NCBI RefSeq assembly: GCF_014396785.1
Contig: NZ_CP060718.1
Location: 1,818,501-1,882,500, forward strand
DNA length: 64,000 bases
Direction of reading: 5' to 3'
DNA from: Sphingomonas lutea
Lineage (GTDB): Bacteria > Pseudomonadota > Alphaproteobacteria > Sphingomonadales > Sphingomonadaceae
Position numbers and translations under genes: made by a program. Within the stretch, counting starts at the first letter, position 1. Each line of letters starts with the position of its first letter. The notes under the pieces were generated by a model. It was not told where the DNA came from, did no database searches, and worked only from the letters and a program-made list of their open reading frames with translations. Positions 41,586 through 49,766 of this stretch are shown here, one piece after another.

Positions 41586-42218
41586 ATGGCCGACAAGAAG
41601 AAGAGCCTCGCCGACCTCGGCGCATTGACCAACCCGGAGCCTGAAGCCCCGGCGGTTGCCGAACCTGCGGCTGAAACCGCGGCCCCCGCGACCGACGAGC
41701 CCGCGCCGATGGCACCCGCGCCTGCGCCGGAAGCCAAGGCCGACACCGAAGAGGCCGCGCCCGACAAGGATGGTGTTTCCACCCAGGGTCCGCAGATCCA
41801 GGCCGTGCTGCGCGAACAGCAGCTCGACAAGCAGGGCCGTGCTTATGCAACGGGCCGCCGGAAGGATGCTGTTGCGCGCGTCTGGCTCAAGCCCGGCTCT
41901 GGCAAGATCACGGTCAACGGCCGCGAGCAGGAAGTTTACTTCGCACGCCCGACATTGCGCCTGATCATCAACCAGGTGTTCGACGTGACCGATCGCAAGG
42001 GCCAGTATGACGTCGACGTCACGGTCAAGGGCGGCGGCTTGTCGGGCCAGGCGGGCGCCGTTCGCCACGGCATCTCGACCGCGCTGACCCGTTACGAGCC
42101 GGCGCTGCGCACTACCGTCAAGCGCGAGGGCTTCCTGACCCGCGACCCGCGCGTCGTCGAGCGCAAGAAGTACGGCCGCGCCAAGGCTCGCCGCAGCTTC
42201 CAGTTCTCGAAGCGCTAG
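41586..42218 (+). CDS. rpsI: 30S ribosomal protein S9 with N-terminal extension
   Basis: 210 residues against about 130 for E. coli S9. Residues 1-75 are an Ala/Pro/Glu-rich, probably disordered extension. The S9 core starts at [19 protein letters not shown] and ends in the canonical [17 protein letters not shown] tail that reaches the decoding site. Similar extensions occur in related alphaproteobacteria. Confidence 0.97.
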   Translation: MADKKKSLADLGALTNPEPEAPAVAEPAAETAAPATDEPAPMAPAPAPEAKADTEEAAPDKDGVSTQGPQIQAVLREQQLDKQGRAYATGRRKDAVARVWLKPGSGKITVNGREQEVYFARPTLRLIINQVFDVTDRKGQYDVDVTVKGGGLSGQAGAVRHGISTALTRYEPALRTTVKREGFLTRDPRVVERKKYGRAKARRSFQFSKR

Positions 42219-42242
42219 GCTATACTCCAACCTTACGCGAAG

Positions 42243-42274
42243 GGCGGCCGGGCAATCCCCGGCCGCCTTTTTTT
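42243..42274 (+). terminator. Intrinsic terminator after rpsI
   Basis: GGCGGCCGGG (42243-42252) and CCCGGCCGCC (42258-42267) form a perfect 10-bp stem, then a seven-T run. It ends the rplM-rpsI transcript just before the convergent peptidase gene. Confidence 0.9.
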
Positions 42275-42279
42275 CGCCT

Positions 42280-44142
42280 TCAGATCAGCGCTTCGGCCTG
42301 ATCGAGCACCTTGCTGAAGCTGTCGACCAGCAGACGGTAGGGTTCCGCCGTCGCCATATCGAGCCCGCCCTTCTTGAGCAGATTGTAGCCGAAGTCCGAC
42401 CCGCCGGCGCGCAGCACCGCGAGATAGCGGTCGCGCTCGGCCGCGCCGCCGCTCATCACCTTTTGCGCGAAGTAGTTCGCCGCGGTGATCGAGGTCGCAT
42501 ACTGCCAGACGTAGAAGCCGTTGTAGAAGTGCGGGATGTACGCCCATTCGGCGGCATAGGCCGGTTCCATCCGCACCCGCGGGCCATGGTAGCGCTTCAG
42601 CAGGTCGTAATAGAGCGCCGACATCTTCTCGCCCGACAGCGCCTCGCCCTTGTTGGCCATGTCGTTGATGGCCAGCTGGAATTCGGCGAACATCGATTGG
42701 CGGAAGAATGTCCCGCGGTAATTCTCCATCGCCTGTCCAAGGTAGAAGAGCTTTTCTTCCTTGGTCCTAGCGCGCTCGACCATCATGTTCGACAGGAATA
42801 CCTCGTGCGCGGTCGACGCGACTTCCGCGGTGAAGGTCGGATAATAAGCCGTCTCGAACGGCTGCGCGGCCTTGGCAAGCAAGGTGTGCATCGCGTGGCC
42901 CCATTCATGCGAATAGGTGGTGAGGCCGTCATATTTGTCGCTAAGGTTGAGCAACAGATAGGGGTGCACGTCATAGCCCCCGCTATTCATGTACGCGCCG
43001 GACGCCTTGCCGGGCCGCGGGAACGGATCCATCCACCGCTTGGAGCTCGCGTCGGCGAAGATCCGGCCATATTCCTCGCCAAGCGGCTTCAAGGATTCCA
43101 GCGTCAGCTGGCGCATTTCGGCGAGACTGTAGCTGCGGTCCGATTTCACTAGCGGCGGGTAGATGTCCCAGTAGCCAATGTCGGGCAGACCGAGCATGCG
43201 CCGCCGAAGCTCGAAATAGCGGTGCAGCACGGGCAATCCGCGATTGGCTTCGGCGATGAGCGACCGGTACACGGCTTCCGGCAGGTTGCTGCTGTCGAGC
43301 GCCGCCTGAAGCGCGCTGTCGTATTTTCGGGCCTTGGCGATGAACTTGTCGCCGTTGACCTTGGTCGCCAGCACCGTGCCTAGCGAATTTTCGAACCCTT
43401 TGTAGCTCGCCCAGAATTTGTCGAAGACCATCTTACGGTCGTCACGGTTGAGCGCGCCCCGGGCGATCGTATAGCCCTGGTCGTCGAGGCGGATTTCGCG
43501 GCCTTCGCTCAGCTTGACCGTGGGCCGCGGGATGTCCGAGGCGGCGAGTTGGTCGCGGATGTCGCTAGGGCCCGCAAGGGGCGATCCGGCCGCTGCGAGC
43601 AGGGCTTCCTCCGAAGGCGACAATGTGTGCTCGGCGGTGCGGAGCGTGTCGCGCAGCTGAAAGGCGAATTTGTCCAGTCCGCGGTCCGCGGCGATGAAGG
43701 CATTGACCTTGGCTGCCCCCAAAGCGACAATTTCGGGACTGGTCCAGGCGGTCGCTTCACCGAGTGCGGTGAAGACATCTTGGGCCTTGCTCTTGCGCTC
43801 CTGATTCGGCGCAATCCGCACGTCCTCGTCCGCCTTGAGCGACGCATAGGTAAACAGGCGCAGGGTGCGGCGGCTGATGTCCGACTGTTCCTGGAGCACA
43901 GAGCGCATCGTCGCCGCACTGCGGCCCAGCGTCCCCTGGTGCCGCTTCAGCGCCGGAATGGCGTTCATCAACGCCTGCCGCTCGGTTTCCCACGCGGCAT
44001 CGTTTGGGAACAGGTCGGTCAGATCCCACGCCGCGCCGCCTGCAGTGGCGGCCGCTCCCTGCGCCAGCGCACCCACCGGAACCGACGACAAAGCGGTGGC
44101 CAGCGCCCCCGTTGCGAGCAACTCCCGACGCGAAACATCCAT
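42280..44142 (-). CDS. M3 family oligoendopeptidase (PepF-like), exported
   Basis: 620 residues. It begins MDVSRRELLATGALATAL, a Tat-like twin-Arg leader, so it is likely exported folded. The zinc motif is YSHEWGHAMHTLL, with the third ligand Glu further on in TAEVASTAHEVFLS. RYHGPRVRMEPAYAAEW is the M3B end signature. ATG 44142 is chosen because it starts the signal peptide; a longer form adds 19 residues in front of it. Confidence 0.9.
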   Translation of the reverse strand: MDVSRRELLATGALATALSSVPVGALAQGAAATAGGAAWDLTDLFPNDAAWETERQALMNAIPALKRHQGTLGRSAATMRSVLQEQSDISRRTLRLFTYASLKADEDVRIAPNQERKSKAQDVFTALGEATAWTSPEIVALGAAKVNAFIAADRGLDKFAFQLRDTLRTAEHTLSPSEEALLAAAGSPLAGPSDIRDQLAASDIPRPTVKLSEGREIRLDDQGYTIARGALNRDDRKMVFDKFWASYKGFENSLGTVLATKVNGDKFIAKARKYDSALQAALDSSNLPEAVYRSLIAEANRGLPVLHRYFELRRRMLGLPDIGYWDIYPPLVKSDRSYSLAEMRQLTLESLKPLGEEYGRIFADASSKRWMDPFPRPGKASGAYMNSGGYDVHPYLLLNLSDKYDGLTTYSHEWGHAMHTLLAKAAQPFETAYYPTFTAEVASTAHEVFLSNMMVERARTKEEKLFYLGQAMENYRGTFFRQSMFAEFQLAINDMANKGEALSGEKMSALYYDLLKRYHGPRVRMEPAYAAEWAYIPHFYNGFYVWQYATSITAANYFAQKVMSGGAAERDRYLAVLRAGGSDFGYNLLKKGGLDMATAEPYRLLVDSFSKVLDQAEALI

Positions 44143-44278
44143 CCTGCAGCTTCCCTCCCCCAATGCCCCGGATTGGCATGGTGGCCCGCGCTTCGCCAAA
44201 CGCTGATCGACGAACCGGCAAACGGCGGGTGGCGCGTTGACGGGCCGGGCCCGCGCACCTAATTCAAGCCGCGCTCGA

Positions 44279-44352
44279 GCGGGCGTAGCTCAATGGTAGA
44301 GCAGAAGCTTCCCAAGCTTACGACGAGGGTTCGATTCCCTTCGCCCGCTCCA
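44279..44352 (+). tRNA. tRNA-Gly(CCC)
   Basis: 74 nt with encoded CCA. The acceptor GCGGGCG pairs with CGCCCGC, the D arm is GCTCAATGGTAGAGC, the anticodon loop is TTCCCAA and the T arm GAGGGTTCGATTCCCTT. The anticodon stem has four normal pairs and a G27/A43 mismatch at its base. Confidence 0.95.
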
Positions 44353-44443
44353 CGCCGGCATCCAGGAGCGGACCGAAGCGTTGGAGCATATTCGCCAAGC
44401 CGGTGGAAAGGCTGCTGGATCCCAAGCATCCGGGCGCGTGCTT

Positions 44444-44737
44444 ATGACTGGTATTTCCCAACCCTACCCGGTCACGCCTGACGGTCGCTACTTCGTCGTT
44501 CGCGGGCGGTTGTGGCGTATGAGCGACCCGTCGCTCGATCCCGCGCGGCGCGATGCCCTCGTGCGCGAATTGATGGATGCGCGGCGCAAGCGCGACCGCG
44601 CGCGCGTCGACGCTGCCAAGCGCGCGCTGGGCGAGCGCGGCCTGCCGTGGTGGAACGACGGGACGCCGGACTTCAATCGTTATCTCGCCAAGAACACGCC
44701 CTATGCGGACTGGTTCGCGACGATCCCTGCCAGCTAG
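44444..44737 (+). CDS. Hypothetical conserved sphingomonad-type protein
   Basis: A 97-residue basic protein. It has GRYFVVRGRLWRMSDPSLDP, a long Arg/Ala helix (LMDARRKRDRARVDAAKRAL), and a C-terminal PWWNDGTPDFNRYLAKNTPY motif. Similar short proteins are common near core genes in this order; function unknown. ATG 44444 is chosen because upstream in-frame sequence overlaps the tRNA flank. Confidence 0.75.
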   Translation: MTGISQPYPVTPDGRYFVVRGRLWRMSDPSLDPARRDALVRELMDARRKRDRARVDAAKRALGERGLPWWNDGTPDFNRYLAKNTPYADWFATIPAS

Positions 44738-44865
44738 AGGCTGCGGTCGTCGGGATTGCCTTCGGGTTCAGGGGCCGGCGCGCGGCGATCGTCCGGATTG
44801 CCGCGGTCGTCGGGACTGGCAGGCCGTCTTGGCTCGTCGTTCGGACCGGTCGAAATATTGACCAT
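44734..44865 (-). CDS. Hypothetical tiny protein with NPDDR repeats
   Basis: 43 residues from ATG 44865 with a strong AGGAGGAG site upstream. It is Pro/Asp/Arg-rich and contains repeated PDDRGNPDDRR and GNPDDRSL units; no membrane or metal motif. Convergent with the 97-residue gene, overlapping its stop by four bases. Probably disordered. Confidence 0.5.
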   Translation of the reverse strand: MVNISTGPNDEPRRPASPDDRGNPDDRRAPAPEPEGNPDDRSL

Positions 44866-44927
44866 GCTGGCTCTCCTCCTGAAGGGGTGCCACGGATCGC
44901 ATGAATCCGGCGCGTGCGATAGCCCGC

Positions 44928-46826
44928 TCACGCAAAGCCCAGACTGTGCACCAGGCCGCGATAGCGCGGCTCGTTCGCCAATGGCGCCAGAAACGGGTCG
45001 GTGGCGAGCGCGACCAGGCCCGAATCACCCACCGCGCGAGCCCGTTCCAGCCGATCGAGCGCGTCGTTTGATCGCCCCCATTGCGCCAGCACTTGCGCCT
45101 GCTGGTAGAGCGCGGCGTCGCCTTCTTGCGCCACCAGGTCGCGGAAGCTGGCCTCGGCCAGCGCGGCGTCCTTCGCCTTGTGCGCGTAAATCGCCAATCC
45201 GGTGAGTCGGAACATCGCGCTGTTTTCCTGGTCGAGCGCGGCCCGAGCCTCGGGCAGCCGCCCCAATCGGATCAACGCATAGCCCTTGAGCGCGTGCGCG
45301 TTGGACATTGCGGGATTGAGTGCCAGCGCCTTGTCGAACCGGCTGATTGCCTCCTGCGCGCGACCCGAAGCAAAGGCGATCGAGCCCGCGGCGCGCCACG
45401 TCCGGGGGTTGAGCGGATCCAGCGCGAGTGCGCGCTCGATCGCATCGCGCGCCTCGGCAAAGCGGCGCGTGCGCACGGCATAGATGGCGTAGAGCAAGAC
45501 GATATCGGCATCGCCGCGCCCATAGCGATAGGCGGCGTCATAAGCGGCGCGGGCACCGCGAACGTCGAGGAAGCCCGCGAACCGCGCATAAGCCAGTGCA
45601 AGATGCCCCTCGGCCCGGGTCGGCGCAAGAGCGATGGCATGTTCGGCATGGCCGACCGCGGCAGCGTAGAGCGGCTTCAGCTCGCGCGCTTCGGCATGGG
45701 TCGAGGCAATCGAGGCAATCGCCCGCGATAGCGCCGCATGCGCCAGCGCGAAGCGCGGGTCGGCGCCGATCGCAAGCTCGAAGTTCGCCCGAGCCGCACG
45801 GTCGCTCGCCTCGTCCTTGGCAAGGTTGTAGAGCGCCTTGCCGCGCAAATAGGCCTCGTACGCGCGGACGTTGCGCGTGCCTCCGGCCACCGGGGCATCG
45901 GTCGCCAGCCGCACCGACAATGCCTGCGCGATGCTTCTGGCGATCTCGCTCTGGAACGCGAAGATGTCGCCCAGTTTGCGGTCTACGCTTTCCGACCAGG
46001 TGGAAAATCCAGTGCGCCCGTCCGCGAGATTCATCGCCACGCGCACGCGGTCGCCGGACCGCTGCACCGACCCATCGAGCAGATGCGCGACGCCAAGTTT
46101 CCTGGCGACTGAGCGCGCATCGCCTGGTTGATCACGGACAGCATTGGAACTGGTGGCTGCGAGCACCAGCAGGCCGAGGTTGCGTGACAACGCCGAGCGG
46201 ATTTCCTCGGTCAGCCCTTCGGACAAATAGGATTGCCGCGGATCGCCACTGAGGTTCTTGAACGGCAACACGGCGATACTGCGCGCCTCCGCTTCGCCTG
46301 GGGCCAGCAAACCGCTTTGCCAGGCGATCAGGCCGCCGCCGACGACCGCAGCCGCAGCGCCCGCAGCCACGGCTTGCCGACGGGTCAGAAGCGTTTCGTG
46401 CACTGCCCGCGGCGGCGGCGGATCCTGGCCGAGCGCTATGCTTACCGCGCGTCGAACGGCCTCCATCTGCACGCTATCGGCACGGCCCCGCCAATGCGAC
46501 AGGTCGATGACTTGCAACTGCCGAAAGCCGAGCGGCGGCTGAGTGCCGTCAAGTGTCAGCGGGACCAGGCGATGGCGGTCGCGTCCCTGCGCTGCTTCAT
46601 CCCTGACCCAATCCGATTCGATCGAATGACGCGACCACAGGACGACGACCGCGTCGGCCTTCTGCAGAGCCTCGTCGATCGTTGCGGCATAACGGCTGCC
46701 GCCTTCGATCAATGCATCCCACCAGATCGTATAGCCGGACCGTTCGAGCGCCTTGGCAACGCGCCGCGCCTGCGGCTGGTCGCGATGCGCATAGCTCAGG
46801 AAGATCGTCGGCTCGGCGCTCGACAT
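44928..46826 (-). CDS. TIR domain - membrane segment - TolB-like - TPR protein
   Basis: 632 residues. The TIR domain (about 7-115) opens with TIFLSYAHRDQPQARRVAKAL; SIESDWVRDEAAQG is where TIR NADases carry the catalytic Glu. A helix near 155-172 (AVAAGAAAAVVGGGLIAW) is a membrane anchor. A TolB-like domain follows (SIAVLPFKNLSGDPRQSYLSEG), shared with some adenylate-cyclase-type regulators, and then about six TPR repeats to the end. Likely a membrane-linked signalling or sensing protein. Whether the TIR hydrolyses NAD is unknown. Confidence 0.85.
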   Translation of the reverse strand: MSSAEPTIFLSYAHRDQPQARRVAKALERSGYTIWWDALIEGGSRYAATIDEALQKADAVVVLWSRHSIESDWVRDEAAQGRDRHRLVPLTLDGTQPPLGFRQLQVIDLSHWRGRADSVQMEAVRRAVSIALGQDPPPPRAVHETLLTRRQAVAAGAAAAVVGGGLIAWQSGLLAPGEAEARSIAVLPFKNLSGDPRQSYLSEGLTEEIRSALSRNLGLLVLAATSSNAVRDQPGDARSVARKLGVAHLLDGSVQRSGDRVRVAMNLADGRTGFSTWSESVDRKLGDIFAFQSEIARSIAQALSVRLATDAPVAGGTRNVRAYEAYLRGKALYNLAKDEASDRAARANFELAIGADPRFALAHAALSRAIASIASTHAEARELKPLYAAAVGHAEHAIALAPTRAEGHLALAYARFAGFLDVRGARAAYDAAYRYGRGDADIVLLYAIYAVRTRRFAEARDAIERALALDPLNPRTWRAAGSIAFASGRAQEAISRFDKALALNPAMSNAHALKGYALIRLGRLPEARAALDQENSAMFRLTGLAIYAHKAKDAALAEASFRDLVAQEGDAALYQQAQVLAQWGRSNDALDRLERARAVGDSGLVALATDPFLAPLANEPRYRGLVHSLGFA

Positions 46827-46893
46827 GTACCCCCGCCTCCCCGCGCGGTCCGATAGGCTTAGTGCCTATTGGCGGTGCGGGAAATAGCGGTGC

Positions 46894-47648
46894 TCAAATG
46901 CCGCCCACGACCGGATCATATCCCGCCGTGCCAAGCCGCGTGCAAAGGTCGTCTGCAGTTGCTTGCGCCAATTCTTCATCGTCCGAACGGATGACGAAGT
47001 TGGCGCCGTAGCGGCCATCCTTGAAGAAAGGATAGCTGCCGATCGCCACTCCCGGGTGCGCCGCTTCGGTTTCGCGCAGCAAATCGGCGACGTCGCTTTC
47101 CGGCGCGCGCGCGCCGACCGTCAACGAAACCATGGGTCGTCCACCCTCCAGCTTGCCTGTCAGCGCCTCGAGCATGCTCGCAGCGATGTGCGGTACGCCG
47201 GCAAGGATATAGACGTTGCCGATGTTGATCCCGGGCGCGCCCGAGGTCGGGTTGGCGATCAGGTCGGCACCCTTCGGAAAGCGCGCCATGCGCAGCCGCG
47301 CCTCGGTCAGCCCGCCCGGACGGTCGCGATAATAATCCTCGAGGATCTTGCGCGCCGCGGGGTGCACGATGACCTCGACGCCGATCGCTTGGGCGACGGC
47401 ATCAACGGTAATGTCGTCATGCGTCGGGCCAATGCCCCAGTGGTGAAAAGATAGTCGTACCGTTCACGCAGCGCATTCACTGCCTCGACGATGCGCGCCT
47501 GATCGTCGGGCACGACGCGCACTTCGGCAAGCCGGATACCTTGGTCGTTCAACCAGGTCGCGACCTGCGCGACATTCTTGTCCTGCGTCCGCCCCGACAG
47601 GATTTCATCGCCGATGATGCACAGGGCGGCGGTCCAAACACGAGTCAT
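46894..47648 (-). pseudogene. CinA/MoCF-domain protein, one frameshift
   Basis: The first part (TAALCIIGDEILSGRTQDKN, to YDYLFTTG) and the second part (HPAARKILEDYYRDRPGG onward, with NPTSGAPGINIGNVYILAGVP) are the two halves of one molybdopterin-binding-domain protein of the CinA N-terminal type. They lie in different frames. In the expected TTGGIGPTHDD turn the DNA has one G too few in a G run (plus-strand C run near 47432-47435). A single added base restores an open frame of about 250 codons. A sequencing error in the run is as likely as true inactivation. Confidence 0.78.
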
Positions 47649-47771
47649 GCCCGCCGCCATACGCCTAGCCGCCACGCAAGATCAAAGTGCTTGACCAAGA
47701 CTACACGTGTAGCGGATGGTGCGGTTCGATCTCAGCAGAATTTGAGGTTGTCAGAGAAGGGGGACGGATCG

Positions 47772-48821
47772 ATGTTTCGGATCGTTGCGGCATTGGCGAC
47801 ACTGGTTGCCGCACCGGCCATGGCGCAGGGCCCGCTGGGATCGGTTCCGATCAACGGCCCCAAGACCCAGGTCATGACGCTCGGCAGCATGCACTTGTCC
47901 GAACATGCCGGCTGGAGTCCGGCAATGCTCGAGCCTCTGCTGGCCAAGCTTTCGGCTTTCGCTCCGGACGTAGTCACGATTGAGGGCTTGTCGGGCCAGC
48001 AGTGCGCTGCGCTGAAGTTGTTCCCTGACGTCACCGGACGCGCCTACAGCCAATATTGCTGGAATCCGGATGAGATCATCGCCGACACCCGGCTGAGCGT
48101 TCCCCAGGCCGCGCTTGAAATCCGCCAGACGCTCGCCGCCTGGCCAAAATCACCCACGGCCTCTCAACGGCGCAAGCTTGCGCTCCTCTTCCTCGCCGCG
48201 GGTGAGCGAGCCTCGGCACGGGTGCAATGGCTGCGTCTCGCCCCGGCGGAGCGCCGCGCCGCCGACGGCCTGACCGACAAGATGATCGAGATCATCACCC
48301 GCAAGGGTCGCCCAATGAATGAGAGCTATGAGGTCGCCGCCGTCCTTGCAGCCCGCCTCGGCCATGAGCGCGTCCATGCGGTCGACGACCACACGAGCGA
48401 TGCCATCTACGCGGATGTCCCTGATGATTATTACGATGACTTCGAAAACCGCGGGAAGGAGCCTGCGCTTGTTGCCAGCCTCGCCGCCAACAAGGCGCAG
48501 ATCGCACGCGTCGTCGACGGCGCGACACTGCTCGACGTCTATCGGGAAATGAATTCGCCAGACGGGGTAAAAAATCAGGTCCTTGCGGATTTCGGCGGGG
48601 CGCTGGTGATGCCGTCAAAGCGCTATGCGGGTCGGACCTATGTCGGCTGGTGGGACGTGCGCAACCTGCGCATGGTCGCCAACGCCCGCGCCGCCTTCGC
48701 GACGCGTCCCGGCGCGCGCGTGCTCAACATCGTCGGCTCGTCGCACAAGCCGTGGTACGATGTGCTGTTCGCGACCATGCCCGATGTCGAGGTCGTCGAC
48801 GCCGCTGCAGTGCTCCGCTGA
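47772..48821 (+). CDS. Secreted DUF5694 family protein
   Basis: 349 residues with a clear signal peptide (ALATLVAAPAMAQ). The mature protein has QVMTLGSMHLSEHAGWSP, APDVVTIEGLSGQQC and VLNIVGSSHKPWYDVLF, fitting the DUF5694/TraB-like pattern with conserved Glu and His. The role is unknown. ATG 47772 is preferred because it starts the signal peptide. It is divergent from the CinA-like gene. Confidence 0.75.
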   Translation: MFRIVAALATLVAAPAMAQGPLGSVPINGPKTQVMTLGSMHLSEHAGWSPAMLEPLLAKLSAFAPDVVTIEGLSGQQCAALKLFPDVTGRAYSQYCWNPDEIIADTRLSVPQAALEIRQTLAAWPKSPTASQRRKLALLFLAAGERASARVQWLRLAPAERRAADGLTDKMIEIITRKGRPMNESYEVAAVLAARLGHERVHAVDDHTSDAIYADVPDDYYDDFENRGKEPALVASLAANKAQIARVVDGATLLDVYREMNSPDGVKNQVLADFGGALVMPSKRYAGRTYVGWWDVRNLRMVANARAAFATRPGARVLNIVGSSHKPWYDVLFATMPDVEVVDAAAVLR

Positions 48822-48861
48822 CCGGGTCGCAATTTGCGGCCGTTCCCATTATTTAGCGGCC

Positions 48862-49692
48862 ATGACCCAATACATCACTGTCTCCGCCGACGATCGTGTC
48901 GAAGCGCGCAACGGCGTCATCAAGCTTCACGGACCCGAAGGGTTTGAAGGCATGCGCCGCGCCGGGCGTCTGGCGGCGGAGATCCTCGACGCGCTCGCGC
49001 CGCACGTCGTCCCCGGCGTATCGACTCAGGAACTGGATGATTTCGTCTATCAGCGCATGCTTGACGGCGGCGCGGTTCCCGCGACGCTCGGCTATCGCGG
49101 CTACACCAAGAGCAGCTGCATCTCGATCAACCATGTCGTCTGCCACGGCATCCCAGGCGAAAAGACGCTCAAGGACGGCGACATCGTCAATATCGACGTG
49201 ACGCCCCTGCTTGACGGCTGGCACGGCGATACGAGCCGGATGTTCCTGGTCGGCGACGTCGCGATCAAGGCGCGCAAGCTGGTCGACGTGACCTACGAAT
49301 GCCTGATGCTGGGACTCGAGCAGGCGAAGCCCGGCAACCATCTCGGCGATATCGCCAACGCCATCCAGCGACACGCCGAAAGCCGCCGCTACAGCGTCGT
49401 TCGCGATTTCTGCGGTCACGGCGTCGGCCGCCTGTTCCACGACAGCCCCGAAGTGATCCATGCAGGCCGCCCCGGAACGGGTCCGGAGCTTCGCCCCGGC
49501 ATGTTCTTCACCGTCGAACCGATGATCAACATCGGCCGTGCGGACGTGAAGGTGCTCGACGACGGCTGGACGGCGGTCACCCGCGACCGCTCGCTGTCGG
49601 CGCAGTTCGAACATTCGATCGGCATCACTGAAGACGGTTGCGAGATCTTTACGAAGAGCCCCACGGGCCGCGATCAGCCGCCTTACGCTTGA
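48862..49692 (+). CDS. map: Methionine aminopeptidase, type I
   Basis: 276 residues. It removes the initiator Met from new proteins. The metal-site residues lie in INHVVCHGIPGEK, DIVNIDVTPLLDGWHGDTSRM, CGHGVGRLFHDSPEVIH, TVEPMINIG and EHSIGIT. ATG 48862 gives the normal N-terminus; a longer frame overlapping the previous gene is not coding-like. Confidence 0.95.
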   Translation: MTQYITVSADDRVEARNGVIKLHGPEGFEGMRRAGRLAAEILDALAPHVVPGVSTQELDDFVYQRMLDGGAVPATLGYRGYTKSSCISINHVVCHGIPGEKTLKDGDIVNIDVTPLLDGWHGDTSRMFLVGDVAIKARKLVDVTYECLMLGLEQAKPGNHLGDIANAIQRHAESRRYSVVRDFCGHGVGRLFHDSPEVIHAGRPGTGPELRPGMFFTVEPMINIGRADVKVLDDGWTAVTRDRSLSAQFEHSIGITEDGCEIFTKSPTGRDQPPYA

Positions 49693-49766
49693 GTGTCGAC
49701 ATGCAGTAGACGACGGCGACGAAGCAGCTAAACAGACCTCCTGCATTCAGCTTGGGGGTCACGCTC

